DNA from: Atriophallophorus winterbourni
Lineage: Eukaryota; Platyhelminthes; Trematoda; Plagiorchiida; Microphallidae
Direction of reading: 5' to 3'
Assembly: GCA_013407085.1 (NCBI GenBank)
Contig: JACCGJ010010488.1
Coordinates: 21,668 to 85,667 of the forward strand
Length of the DNA: 64,000 nt
Shown here in pieces: positions 23,725 to 34,030 of this stretch. A program made the position numbers and the translations under genes. The notes beneath the pieces were generated by a model. The model was not told the origin of the DNA. It saw only the letters and a list, made by a program, of their open reading frames with translations, and made no database searches. Numbering within the stretch: position 1 is the first letter of the stretch; every line of letters starts with the position of its first letter.

Positions 23725-24010
23725 ATACTGGAAAATGCTCATTTGCAAGAATTTCCATCAAACAAACCCCACGAGTAGTTTCGTGCTGTTAGCACTTATC
23801 AGGTAGGGACAGTAGGATGAGAATTCGCATGCGCTCGAAACTGTTGAACATTGTAAAAAAAAAACGTTGCGCTTGAATGTCACTGTTTGATAAGGCAGTT
23901 ACGACCAACTTGGTCAATCACATACGCCGAAACACATGTATATTGTGTTCAACCCATGGTGATGACCAAATATCATCATATGCAAGCATTTCCATCCCAC
24001 ACCCTACCAA
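23725..24010 (-). mobile_element. Hammerhead repeat, minus orientation
   Basis: One unit with a good ribozyme plus the edge of a second; the CCCACACCC block recurs 232 bp further on, near 23999. Contains the inverse of the GTTGAACACA, GGTTGGTCGT and GCATGCG landmarks. Confidence 0.6.
23767..23808 (-). ncRNA. Hammerhead ribozyme, best-preserved helices
   Basis: Minus strand: stem I CCCTAC with GTGGGG (six pairs), core CTGATAA (G8 changed to A), stem II GTGCT/AGCAC with an AAC loop (five Watson-Crick pairs), GAAA, then ACTACTC where others have ACCGGTC. Type I layout, with stem I as the open helix. Confidence 0.7.
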
Positions 24011-24529
24011 AGAACTAAATCAAGTGCTCACGTAGATAAAGTAATGCCCATAACCATGAACAAAAATGCTAGTTATCATATACAGCCTCAATGTTTGTTC
24101 GTGAAAAAAGATAAACTTTATACTTACAAACATCAGTTAATTATTATATATATTGTTCAGTGTTTGAAAGCTCAATACGTCTCAGTGTATCAATGCAAAA
24201 TGACACATTGTAAGGCTTTCTTCCAACATTTAAGGTTAGTAAAACAGCCAATTATTCACACGTTTTTTCAATGCAATCATTTAATTTCTGGCAGCAGAGG
24301 TGCGATTTATAATTGATTTTTTGGTCTCAAACATGTGACATGTATGTGACAGATTTAGGTGAAGTAATTCTCAAGATCGCCACTTTTAAATTGCTCACGT
24401 CATTGTTGAATTTGAATTGATCGCTGTTGAAAAAATATAGAAAGAGAGCAGATACACACACAAAACAACTGTTGACAACTCAAAGTTAGAAGTGAAATCC
24501 TATTGATGTCAAGAAATTTATATTTGAAT
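24011..24529. other. No gene seen
   Basis: AT-rich with short ORFs on both strands; none has motifs or repeat support. Confidence 0.4.
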
Positions 24530-24620
24530 ACAATTAAATCACACAAACCCCACTGCGGTTTTCGTGCGGTTTGCACTGAACAGGTATGGCAGTACAGGAA
24601 CAGCATGCCTTGATAGAAGG
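24530..24620 (-). mobile_element. Partial hammerhead repeat unit, minus
   Basis: Only the ribozyme and its immediate flanks are present; the rest of the unit is missing or unrecognisable. Confidence 0.5.
24548..24589 (-). ncRNA. Hammerhead ribozyme motif, core mutated
   Basis: CCATAC pairs with GTGGGG apart from one mismatch; stem II GTGC/GCAC (four pairs); GAAA intact; but the CUGANGA core reads CTGTTCA and the cleavage triplet is altered, so it should be inactive. Confidence 0.5.
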
Positions 24621-25559
24621 AATAGTATTTAATGCTAGAACGTGGTAGCAAGTGTTGGTTAAAGTGGACACAATAACTCTCTCCAATCCTTTGATTACAT
24701 ACATCTGCTGCGGATTGTGAAAATCTGGACATCGTGTCAGATTTGTCGGTAGCAAATGATTTATCATTACACCCAAAAAAACAAGATGCTACACCCTGGA
24801 AAGGATATTCATTGACACATTTATTGGAAACTGAAATCCTGGTAGAAATCATTCTAGACCATGGAGTATGCATAAGTGTTAAGCTCAATCGCACGGTAAA
24901 CTTTCTGATTAAACATCGACACAGCAGTGGATTCTTGCGTATATTTTTGTAACGTTACTTATGATAATGAACGTGTAACATCTTTCAACGGTGTAGTATG
25001 CGACACGTGTTCGGGCTGCTTATTTTGCCCACTTTGATAAAATTTATCACATCGCGACAATGTTTGTTTTGGGTCTCCGAAATGTTCCTTACTTGGGTCT
25101 GAGAATACAGTTTCGGCAAGGAGGATACTCATAAACTGACTCATTTCAAGAGTATGGTGAAAACCGTCTACTTCCCAGGTTCATTTATTGATTTCTGACC
25201 CCATGATTTGCTTTGCTTGCTATCTGTAAATACCTATCCCCTCCTGTTGTGTATCCACTGTGCGTTGTATTTTTTAAAACGAATCTAGAACTAAGTATGG
25301 GAACGAATATCGTTCGTTCGCATTCATTAGATATAAATGTTATATACTACTATTTTTTAACATTCATATTTTTATGTAATATTGTGGTTTTGTAAAGTGT
25401 TTGATTTTCAATCTGATAATCACTTTGCTACACACACTACCTAGCATTGAGAACTCACACTTGTGTTAGAATGTGGTATACGTTCTTAAACATGGCCTTT
25501 TGTATCCTGTCATTTCGTTGACTTTTCTCATTACATCGAAGAGTTTTGGCTTTATAGAG
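24621..25559. other. No supported gene; two short minus ORFs noted
   Basis: A minus frame at 24660-24890 contains several cysteines (CVNEYPFQ, DVCNQR, SYCVHF), with a possible acceptor AATCCGCAG inside. A minus frame at 24959-25144 reads hydrophilic sequence without cysteine pattern. Neither has a recognisable domain; both could be chance. Confidence 0.25.
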
Positions 25560-26060
25560 GTGTTCTATGCTACCATATAGTTTCGACGGCAATGTTCTCT
25601 GTACAGCAGTGAAACATGAACCATCCACGCAACACATGAACGAAGAATCCGACGTATCTTGAACATATCGTGGATTGACTAAGTGGCTGATGCAGACGTG
25701 CTCTAAGACGTTGGTCCACAGAGCATGATAATCATACTACGACAGCGCAGCATGCGTCAGTTTGGCAACGTCTACATAATCAAAATAGTCTTATTCTGAA
25801 AGATCAACTCTATGGTGAGTTACAATCAGAAATTCGACCATTAGGCAGACGGCACTAGCGGTACGGAGACGTTTGAAAAAGAGATATGTAAGCTCTTGAC
25901 ATTGACCACGTGTCAGGGCAGTTAAGCTCAACGAGTCGCAGCTGGCGCATGTGGCCAATCGTTACATTTCGGTCCAGCGATAACCTCATAACCCCAGCTT
26001 TGCACGCTCACAGACCGATTGTGTCTTGATGCATCCCTGAGGTCAACCTGTCCAACGCTA
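25560..26060 (+). pseudogene. RTE-like RT C-terminal fragment
   Basis: Read with frame changes: LYSSET near 25600, RRIRRILNISWID (about 25640-25680), then blocks matching the LRQRRLRW and LRPLGRRH regions of RTE ends, and a final LTLTTCQG where the family has DRSxWR. Many stops. Confidence 0.55.
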
Positions 26061-26499
26061 TTTGAGTTCACCCACGATTCCCAGAATACCAAATAAGCAA
26101 ATTGCTCGAACGCGTATATTACACATGAGACAAATGATGAAACACACGCTTTTCTTATTTAGGCAATCAAAGAATCAAAGCGGTGATACTCAACATTTCT
26201 TTCTCGGTTGTCACTTTGATCTGATTCGACGGTCGATTTCGAGTCGACCGGTGTATTTAACGACCTGGCCACACAATACTCGTTTAACCGACATTGACGA
26301 ATCGAATAAAGTTCCAATGCGGCTAGCGTTGTCCATCTTCTCATAATTCCGTAATGGATGTAACTTGAACTGTCTGAAGTCATTCTACCTGAAAAGATGA
26401 CAGACATGCTAATAAGCTTGCATTTTAATCACTAAAACCACTCAGGCATTTTTGTGGTGCATCAGGTGGTAACAGTAATACAATTGGAAACAACATTCG
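26061..26499. other. No gene seen
   Basis: A phrase like TCGGTTGTCACTTTGATCTGAT near 26203 recurs at 51938, so part of this is an unclassified dispersed repeat. Confidence 0.35.
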
Positions 26500-26690
26500 G
26501 ATGCACACCACTGTTGGATAATGGTTAGTACGACCTATCTGTTCAATATGGGTTGAACACAGGATCGTGAACAAACATTCTAACGTTTCAATCGCATGAG
26601 GATCCTGCTCTCACTGGCTCTACCTGATAAGTGCACGAAACAGGTCTTGTGGTTTGTGAGATGGAAATGCATGCACGAGAGGTAAAATCA
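26500..26690. mobile_element. Rearranged hammerhead repeat unit
   Basis: The left part (26505-26570) is unit sequence in minus orientation; the right part (26600-26680) carries a plus-oriented ribozyme. This indicates an inversion or two insertions. Confidence 0.45.
26618..26652 (+). ncRNA. Hammerhead ribozyme motif, stem II loop deleted
   Basis: CTCTAC, CTGATAA, GTGCAC (both stem II arms fused with no loop), GAAA, CAGGTC, TTGTGG. The 3' strand of stem I is shifted, so activity is doubtful. Confidence 0.4.
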
Positions 26691-27168
26691 AGTTTCATGT
26701 CCTAGAACTAGACCTACGCTAAAACGACGAATAACAAAACCCAAGTCTATATATTTCAGACATGCGTTTTAACCAAAACTAATTTCTGAATCTGACCACC
26801 CCGGCTATCCCTTGAATCTCACTTTCCAATCGTTTTCGTACAACATTGTTCACTTGATGCTCACACTAATTTGGGTCGTTTGATAGAAGTTGCAAACTGT
26901 TCCAAATATGATGATGGGCTCAACCTGTTCCTGAATGCGAGTTAACAAAATGTTGCTCAAACAATTCTTCCCAAAAAACCACATTAAATATTATCATATT
27001 TTTCAACAGAATGAAAGTGAAATGCACGTGAGTGGCAGTAAAAGTTCTCTACCAACGTGACACCTCGATAAAAATTCGAATTTTCAACTAATTGAATTTA
27101 TTTGATTGAACTGATCAAAAATAATAATGGTTCCTAATTAGAATTTTTTCGCACGTGACCTTGTACAG
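26691..27168. other. No gene seen
   Basis: Unclassified AT-rich DNA before a candidate exon. Confidence 0.4.
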
Positions 27169-27246
27169 CGATTTTTCAATGAGTTTGACAATTTCGGTAA
27201 ATGTCCAATGATCTTTCGACAGGAGCTTCAAGTGAAGGAACCGAAA
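27169..27246 (+). CDS. Candidate small exon, unknown gene
   Basis: A 78-nt open segment with acceptor TTGTACAG on the left and donor GTATGT on the right, in phase 0 at both ends, encoding 26 residues (FNEFDNFGK then CPMIFRQELQV). It lies 2 kb upstream of the plus-strand EGF exon. The EGF exon starts in phase 1, so the two cannot be joined directly without another exon. No family recognised; chance is possible at this length. Confidence 0.3.
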
Positions 27247-27985
27247 GTATGTGATAGTTAATGCGTTCAATTTTCAATAATTGTCTATTGATTTCATTTT
27301 TCCCTATACCTTGGAGACTATTGTTTGTATGTTGTTTTCAATATCAGCAGCATTTTCCAGCGATTATAATGGTTCAGGGCGCGTGGCATCCAATTAAGCA
27401 ATATCAAAAATAAGAAAATACCTGTTCGAAATAAATTGTGTCGAAACAAATCGTAAGCTCTTCCGCGATAGTGTATGAGACAACTTCAGTTAGACTTCTG
27501 AATCTGTACGTTATTCTGTGATACTCATTGGGATAACTCCGGTTAGACTACTGAATCCGTAGTACGCGAAATCCTGAAATTTCATATTTATCTCAGCTAA
27601 CATTGAAAAGTGAATTTCAATAATCTATGAATACAAATAATTCCAAATAGCTGACCAGTAAATGGTATCGTATCTATTCCAAAAACCGCGCAAACGTTTA
27701 CAGTATATAAAAACAATAGAAAGTTTGACATGTTCCAAAAAATATACAACCGTAGATATCTGGCACGAGCGAAAAGAATCATCTTACCGCCGAAACGTAT
27801 TTGTCTCATAATTTCACATGTTTAACGTCATGATATCTGAGTAATTTGAGATAATTCAAGGTTTATGCTTGTGACTACTCGTTCGTATCAAACTCATCAA
27901 GCGATTCACAATGTTGATCACGACGATCCATAATGAAGGCTCAGTGCGGGAGCTGCGTTCATATTTGAGCTCATCAGCAGTGTAT
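27247..27985. other. No gene seen
   Basis: AT-rich; short ORFs only. Confidence 0.4.
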
Positions 27986-28300
27986 AACCTCCGCTTCGGG
28001 TAGGAATGGTGATTCCATTCCAGTGAATCTAGAATGTATTTTTATTTTGTCCCTGTCTGCTTTACTTAAAACATTTTACCTTCTAGCGTTGCTCACTTTG
28101 CTAGCTTACATGACTTCAAAACAAAATCTAACGAATCCTTAATGCATTATTCGTTTCCCGAACACTTGAATGCTGCTTAATTTAATTCATTATCTTGTTT
28201 ATGCACTAACTAGTCAATTTTATCATGCTAAGATTGTTGTTTAGCTAGTTGCTTTTTAGACCATTAGAAACCTCGAATTACTTTGAATCAACACAAAGTA
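27986..28300 (+). repeat. CR1-like 3' end fragment
   Basis: Matches 50085-50345 in the same orientation. It includes the decayed YFVPVCFT-like end of ORF2 (about 28035-28065), the 3' UTR with GCTTTTTAGACCATT (28249-28263) and a TTTGAATC-type terminus at about 28285. Confidence 0.6.
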
Positions 28301-28399
28301 TTCCTCTGTGTAATTTAACTTCCTTTGTTTACGCCTTTTACTGGCGCTGTACAATTGTTGAAATAGCAAAACGAAGTGGTCGTTTCGACCTAGCGTTCG

Positions 28400-28660
28400 G
28401 TGACACTTAAGATCTTCCATGGGCTCGGAGGTTTATCCCAGGTCTAGGAGAGAAGCCTGTTGCAAATATCTTTGTACCTATATTGAAAAAAATGATGCAC
28501 ATTGGAATTGAATAGAGCAGTACACGAAATTGGTAGTCCAATGATTGCAGTGGATGATCTAGTTGGTCACATAGTTGCGATAGATCGAAGCATCCTATTA
28601 ACAATAATTGCCGATTGCGCTGTTTTCCAACATTCTGCATTGCTTTCAACAGCATTTCGA
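28400..28660 (-). pseudogene. CR1-like endonuclease fragment, minus strand
   Basis: Minus-strand frame shows LLKAMQNVGKQ followed by LLLIGCFDLSQL, which aligns with LLQMMRNAGN and LLIMGDINLPHL of the CR1 endonuclease at 8385-8465. The GD of the catalytic GDxN block reads GC, so the Asp is lost. It is the only endonuclease fragment on this strand. Confidence 0.55.
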
Positions 28661-29256
28661 TGGTAAACGGTAAACCACAAAAGCTTTAAGTTACACCATA
28701 TGCTGTCTTTCAGATCGCGATTTTTGTCAGGAGCTACCGTCTAAGCCGGTTCTAAAACAGTCTCATTGAATCAAGGTCATGTTAGAAATAACGAGATCGT
28801 AAACGATCATATAATAATGGAACTACATTTTGGTTATTTCTATGATATTAAAGGAATGCTAGTTTTCTTACCAGGCATTGTGTTTCAGTATTTAGGTAAC
28901 AGATTGTGAATTTCGTAAACAGAGATGGGACAGAATGCTAGTACGTTTGTCTGGCTTGGTAAGATTTATGAATGCTTTGCAAGTTGTTTATTTGTATATT
29001 AATTTTAATATTTCCTTTGAGAAGAACAACTAACCCAGCAGTCCACACGTTTTTTAATAAGCCACTGACATGTTTCTTCAATATGCAGATTTAAAAAATG
29101 TTCTCATGTTTACAATTGTTTTGAACACTCATAGCTCAGTTGCAAGATTGTAGTCTATAATTGTCCTCGGAGCCTAAAGATTTTATTGAGCACCCTTCGT
29201 AATCAATCAAGTTGGTCGTATCACAGGTATTTCACTATCCAATTTCATTAAACCAG
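28661..29256. other. No gene seen; upstream of the EGF exon
   Basis: Expected intron for the plus-strand EGF gene. The sequence just before the exon (29227-29256) is open and could extend it if the acceptor at 29224-29226 were used. Confidence 0.35.
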
Positions 29257-29400
29257 CCAACTACCCGTTGGAAGTGATCTGTACTTGGGCCTGTGGACCT
29301 CACGGATTCTGCAAAAACGATTCCGAGGGGAAAACACGTTGCTTCTGTGATCCTTTCTACGACAATCCTAATACCATTGAACATATTCCGGTTTGTCAAC
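29257..29400 (+). CDS. EGF-like domain exon, plus-strand paralog
   Basis: A 144-nt exon, phase 1 at both ends, between acceptor AAACCAG and donor GTGAGT. It encodes one EGF-like module with six cysteines spaced C-x3-C-x5-C-x9-C-x-C-x15-C (CGPHGFCKN, then CFCDPFYDNPNT, closing at PVC). The C1-C2 spacing is short for EGF and the last loop long, so it is unlike EGFR ligands. Symmetric phase 1-1 exons are typical of shuffled EGF modules. Joining to the exon at 31696 keeps the frame, giving an extracellular EGF module followed directly by a membrane segment. It is 38/47 identical by eye to the minus-strand paralog at 42566-42709, and similarity extends about 35 nt into the intron. An alternative acceptor at 29226 would add 10 residues. 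5' exons were not found. Confidence 0.75.
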
Positions 29401-30124
29401 GTGAGTTCAACTTCTTTTTTGTCGATCGATAAGTCATACATTAGCGAACTTTGTTCCCTTGAGTGCTTGATCTAGAAATCTGTTCCAATGGTCCCTCGAA
29501 TATTAGTTTTAGCTGTGAGTAAGAAACTTTAATCAATAATCGTAAATTAATTAATTACTCATGTTTTGCAGGACATAGTGATTGTTTTATTGAGTGCGTA
29601 GTTTTCGTAATTTTGTGTTATGTTTGAAACCTTTGTGTGAATTTGAACATCGTGAAACCCGCACAAATATTGCAAATATTTTATGCCGACTTTGACCGTG
29701 TTCACTGGTATCTATTTGATGAGAATGCGTATCGTATTATTTGAATCGACCGCTGATCGTAGTCAGCCCCTATGGGTTTACAATACGGTGCTCAACGGTA
29801 AAGTCACAACTGAGTTGGAGGCTAGTATGCTATGTAGTAATGTTATCTGCCCTGAAAAGCATTCTGTATCAGAAGTGAAACTTTACAAAACACTTGTTCT
29901 AAACGACTGCACATAAGTAATATGGATATATTATAGATCCTAAAAATATTTTTAATCAGCTGCACAATTATGATTGGATTGGTATTCTTTAGTTGAAGAT
30001 CAGTTGAACGGGGTAGTGGATACGATTTCTGACCAGTGGGCTCTTAATAAAAAAATACTCATGGTAGAGAATTGTGAGAATATTCAGACTTATTTGTATG
30101 CCACATTAGATTGGTTTGTTGTTA
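29401..30124 (+). other. Intron of the plus-strand EGF gene, first part
   Basis: Begins GTGAGTTCAACTTC, almost identical to the intron start of the minus paralog. An open frame at 29683-29916 has no usable phase 1 splice sites and is not called. Confidence 0.5.
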
Positions 30125-30790
30125 TCCTCCTTTGACCGGATGTACATCACAATCGCATGATGTTTTATGCCGCACAGCTCTTTGAATGACCGAACAGTCC
30201 GAATCGTAGGAGAATAATCTCTCCTGCAGTACTCGGTCAATCGATGTCAGTTGCACACTGATGAATTTATGTAGTAGTATATGTATAGTATTATCTGCTT
30301 CCCTTTAGATTGCAGATAAGACCTCGAATGCGATCGTACAAAAATTATTTTTTTCCAAACTAGTGGGGTCAATTTCAAGAGCTATGATATCACTTTTGCA
30401 AACGTCTTTGTACTACAAGCGGGTTTAATGTTTGAATTCCCGATTTGCAATCACCATAGAGTAAGTCTTCTTTTAAATACGACCATTCTGCATTCTGTAG
30501 ATGTAATGAAGCCGCCGTATGGGGAGCTGTCCTAGTAGGGTTGACAAGCTTTTGGAAGACCCTCAGCATTAGTCCCTTTGTTTATGCACAATATGTTCAA
30601 TATAAAACGGATGCTTTGTAGATGGAAAGCCTTAAGCTTCCGTTGGTGTCTCGCTTGGCACGTCTACGTTATACTGTCGTACAGTGACTCATTTATTATG
30701 CACACGTTAAATACCATGAAGGTATAATTTTAGAAAATTGACGGCAGAAAAGCAACTTGTGTACCTAAATTTACACAGTTGGACAATTAT
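30125..30790 (-). pseudogene. RTE-like relic, minus strand, inside the intron
   Basis: The plus-strand text at 30510-30710 parallels that at 57775-57970 (AAGACGGATGCTTCGTAGAT there, AAAACGGATGCTTTGTAGAT here), which is the reverse complement of the RTE segment coding RILNISRMD and SETWATHARHER. The 3' UTR lies at 30125-30200. Decayed; no ORF. Confidence 0.55.
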
Positions 30791-31289
30791 TTGGATAACG
30801 ATAATTTCTGTTGGCGTGAGTTAAACACAATCAATCAATTCCGTCATAAGTATGCCTCATCAGTTTTCATTTTATCAAGATTCCGCATGATGGCACAACT
30901 CTTTTATATTCAAATTTAACGTACGAGATTGAAAATAGTTAACTCAGTAAAACATCAGTCCAAGTTATTCTAGGTGATATCACTCATAGTTTGGTGAGAT
31001 TTTGACAACGGCAGGTTGTGTCAAATCGCATTTCTACATATATCTGTCATAACTCCGTTTAAATGACTAGACACTGGGAGTGCATACAACTATTTCGGGA
31101 GGCGCATTCTAAATTGAATTGGTACAAACCGATAGAAAATTTATATATCCATAGATAGTTTGCACTGATATAACAGATAGTCATTCAATTTCATATTTTT
31201 CCGAATTTCTATGGCACACATTAAATAAAACCACAAATTTGTTTACCAACCTTTCACTGTCTCAAGGTTTAATGAAACTGACTTTACTG

Positions 31290-31332
31290 CTTCCGCTTGA
31301 TGACGGCAAACACTAATAAAAGGGTAGTGGTG
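31290..31332 (+). ncRNA. Hammerhead ribozyme relic
   Basis: TTGATGA core, CGG for the 5' arm of stem II, AAAAGGGTA and GTGGTG. The GAAA box is mutated. Confidence 0.3.
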
Positions 31333-31529
31333 TGTAAGAGATGTGAATGTGAACACAACACTACACTGGTCCTCAATAAATGTATCGAGAGATTGACAGG
31401 AAACACATTGTGCTTCTGTATTTGAACATCGTGGTTCTTTGTAAAAAACCCTATAAAACAGGGGCATACCAGTATAGCTTTGCTTACCACTATATGACTC
31501 TGTAGAGGCTCACTGGACCTGATATTACT

Positions 31530-31572
31530 CTCTACACCTGATGACGGAAAACCGCAAAAACCGGTAGTGGTG
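31530..31572 (+). ncRNA. Hammerhead ribozyme motif, variant stem II
   Basis: Core CTGATGA intact, stem II CGG/CCG with an AAAA loop (different sequence from GTG/CAC in other copies), then CAAAA for GAAA, ACCGGT and cleavage base A. Stem I has three outer-core pairs (CAC with GTG). Confidence 0.45.
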
Positions 31573-31695
31573 TGTAAGGGATGGGGATGTGATCACCACA
31601 ATATACTACAGTGTTACTTTGTAACACGTGTTCTTATTTGCTTACTTTCTACAATTAAGTAATAAATGATTGAAAATGTTTTCATGCTTTGACAG

Positions 31696-31778
31696 TCAAC
31701 GTCCTTTCACTGGTGTTTATCTCGCTCACCGGATTTGTCGTCCTTATGAGCGTCATGGCATTCGTAACCGTAATTTGA
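31696..31778 (+). CDS. Transmembrane exon, plus-strand paralog, early stop
   Basis: Starts after acceptor TTTGACAG with two bases completing a codon (phase 1), matching the EGF exon end. It encodes about 26 residues, mostly hydrophobic (NVLSLVFISLTGFVVLMS then VMAFVTVI), a single membrane-spanning segment, and stops at TGA 31776-31778. The minus-strand paralog continues past this point with a basic tail. If translated, this copy would be a membrane protein with almost no cytoplasmic tail; otherwise the stop marks a pseudogene. Splice sites and frame up to the stop are intact. Confidence 0.6.
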
Positions 31779-31913
31779 ACCAGACGGAGAAAACGAAGAA
31801 ATCGAGGGTTTACACAAGGAAAAATAACACCGAAATTTGGCAAATTTACACGGATACGTTCCAGTGACAATAACGAATACACGGATGATTTTGATTCAAT
31901 GAAAGTTCCATAA
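31779..31913 (+). pseudogene. Former cytoplasmic tail after the early stop
   Basis: In the same frame, 44 more codons stay open to TAA 31911-31913. They begin TRRRKRRNRG, equivalent to AKRRRRRTQG of the minus paralog, and end in an acidic stretch (NNEYTDDFDSM). Only one stop separates this from the membrane segment, so the lesion looks recent, or is bypassed by readthrough or editing. Confidence 0.6.
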
Positions 31914-32164
31914 CATTTTCAAAATACTTTGCTAAAGAAGCTTATTTTTTGTATGTTATGAACTATAGACATCGAGTGACAATTTCAAATAACATTCAAG
32001 GCATTTAGCTGGATCAATTTCGTGTTTTTCTAGATGATATTTTTTCACAAAACCAACACGCTGCGATTAAATTGCTATAACTGTCCAGATTCTTGTAAAT
32101 GATAATGCACTTGAGCATAGATATTTATATCAAACAAACTAGGATCCCAAAGAAGAAATAACGA
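31914..32164. other. Likely 3' flank of the plus-strand EGF gene
   Basis: No gene; no clear AATAAA seen. Confidence 0.35.
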
Positions 32165-33000
32165 CATTTTTATCTGGTGTTTTGAATGGCTGAAATGTAG
32201 CCATGTCTAACGCTATAGCGTACCTCTTGCCGATTGAACAGGTTTTCAAGTGGGTGATTCGCTATATGCATAGTGTTGAAAATCGAGATGAAATCACTCC
32301 TCGCACGGTTGTAGGAAATTTCAAATAGGTTCAGAGTTGCAATCCTCACCTCGTTTGACTTGTAGTATAGTCCCGTCAACAGTTTTGTATATCATAAATC
32401 ACTACCGTGAATACTGTAATTTACTTTCAATAAACACAACCAGGTCTTTCTCATCAGTAACACGTGAAAGTTCATGAGATACCAGAGAGAAGAGAGAGAG
32501 AGAGAGAATCTGGCAATATTCTACGGCGCGCAAGCAAGTCCAAAGTTTGATGTCATTCACAAATAAAATAAGTGTACTGTAAACGATATAACGAAGATCT
32601 TTTACGTTAAACAGAAAGAGTAATGGCCCAAAGCTGAGCTTTGAGGTACAAAACCTGTAACTTCTACTGGCTGGATAATATATAATTTACTGTTAACTTA
32701 ATTACATAACCAAACATGCAATCCTGTAATCACCTACGTCAGGTTGCTCTAATTTATCTAGCAGTATGTTGCGCTTAACGTGATCAATGTCGCTAGATAT
32801 ATCCAAGTAAAATGCTAGGAAATGGTATACATTTTTCCCGACTCGAGTAAAGTTATGAGGATTAATGAGTAAATTGGAGATGCCGGAGTGCCTTGTCACA
32901 AATCCTAGCTGTAATATGGAAAGAAAATTATTTTGTTTCAAATCATTGATACGGTAATCAGCTACAATCGTTCCAAACGTTTAAAGACGCCACGTCAAAA
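32165..33000 (-). pseudogene. CR1-like RT fragment, minus strand
   Basis: Minus-strand pieces in the correct order: QLGFVTRHSGISNLL and FYLDISSDIDHVKRNILLDKL (32750-32900; motif A region with the catalytic Asp of YLDIS), a decayed palm at 32520-32650, and ARSDFISIFNTMH then HPLENLFNR (32240-32310; the HPLKHLFK region). A GA microsatellite interrupts it at about 32485-32508. No intact frame across domains. Confidence 0.7.
32485..32508. repeat. GA dinucleotide microsatellite
   Basis: AGAGAAGAGAGAGAGAGAGA run inside the CR1 relic. Confidence 0.85.
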
Positions 33001-33264
33001 ATTTCTGGTCTATTGTTAGACATATCGGATCTTTTCATTCCTGTTAGATTTAGGGAACGGTGAATTATAACGGAAGATCTTGGTATTTACCCACGAGTTG
33101 GAAAAAAATTTCTCCTTAGTAGTCACTCCAGAGTTATTGCGTAAGCCGTCATCTCCAAGAGGATGAATAGCAGATTCTTCTCCCTGCTGCTGAACGAACG
33201 TCACGCCGTCGGTATCGAAGTGACACCCATCGACTAAGTACTGCTTATCGATATGAAGGCTGCA
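33001..33264 (-). other. Open segment with weak similarity to 18.5-18.8 kb
   Basis: The minus frame reads NLYCSLHIDKQYLVDG and continues hydrophilic through about 33016. See the counterpart at 18528-18870. No domain recognised. Confidence 0.25.
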
Positions 33265-33400
33265 GTACAGATTGTCACTCTATTATCGGACTGTTTTCTC
33301 ATTCAAACGCTGCTGTGCATTTGATGTTCATCCGTGGTCCACAACGACAGGAGAAGAACAACCCAAATAATAAGGTGGTTTTAGATTGATTCGGTACTAT
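33265..33400 (+). repeat. RTE 3' UTR fragment
   Basis: CGGACTGTTTTCTCATTC, ATCCGTGGTCCACAACGACA and AACAACCCA are the RTE 3' UTR landmarks; no coding part is present. Confidence 0.55.
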
Positions 33401-33889
33401 TAAAGAGCTTTCATCGTGCAATAGTTTCGGAAACGGTTAGAAATACCATCAGCTAGATATCAATTCAGGATACTCCATGAGTTATTTGCAGAAGAATATA
33501 TTTCTTTATATGGGCATATATAGTATCATCTATATATTTTTGTAAATTTAGATAACACGGTAAACCAAACAATGTTTAAGTTCGTTATTTCCGGTTATAG
33601 TAAACTACTCATGTCGTGTGGAATATCGAGTTATGTCGCTGAATGGCGAATGTCCTAAATTCTAATTGGTTGTTGGTTTATTCACCTAAAGGATTATATT
33701 CACATGACCCATCCCCCGGTTAATTTTACGATGTTGATAACGTTTAAATTTACATCCAAGGACAACGCGTACACTGTTTAGCGTGATTGATTCCCGAATG
33801 GCATAAACGTCAATCGGCCACGCATCCAACAAAGAGGCAGTTAAATCCAAAAATACATCGACTAACGACAAATTGTGAGCGCTGCTGGA
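33401..33889. other. No gene seen
   Basis: AT-rich spacer between two RTE 3' UTR fragments. Confidence 0.4.
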
Positions 33890-34030
33890 TAGATTGTCAC
33901 TCCCAAATCGGAATCTTTAGTTATTCTGAAAGCTACGGAGCATGAAACACATCATGCGTTTGTCATGTTTACCCATGGTCGACATAGACCGAAGAAAGAC
34001 AACAACAACTACTAATAAATTCGGAAAAGG
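33890..34030 (+). repeat. RTE 3' UTR fragment
   Basis: GAAAGCTACGGAGCATGAAA, CCCATGGTCGACATAGACCG and AACAACAACTACTAATAA match the RTE 3' UTR. Like the copy at 33265, it has almost no coding sequence. Confidence 0.6.

Larger units (their letters stand above)
31240..31640 (+). mobile_element. Hammerhead repeat dimer inside the EGF-gene intron
   Basis: Two plus-oriented copies, ribozymes 240 bp apart, both followed by TAGTGGTGTGTAAG then GATGTGA and CACAACA-type sequence. The array ends about 55 bp before the acceptor of the transmembrane exon and lies on the same strand as the gene. Confidence 0.55.

Noticed and set aside
24400..24894. Minus-strand ORF of 164 codons
   Set aside because: Its left part runs through a hammerhead repeat unit; the remainder has no domain.
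29683..29916. Open frame in the plus EGF intron as an extra exon
   Set aside because: No phase 1 acceptor and donor pair; the direct EGF-to-TM join already keeps frame.
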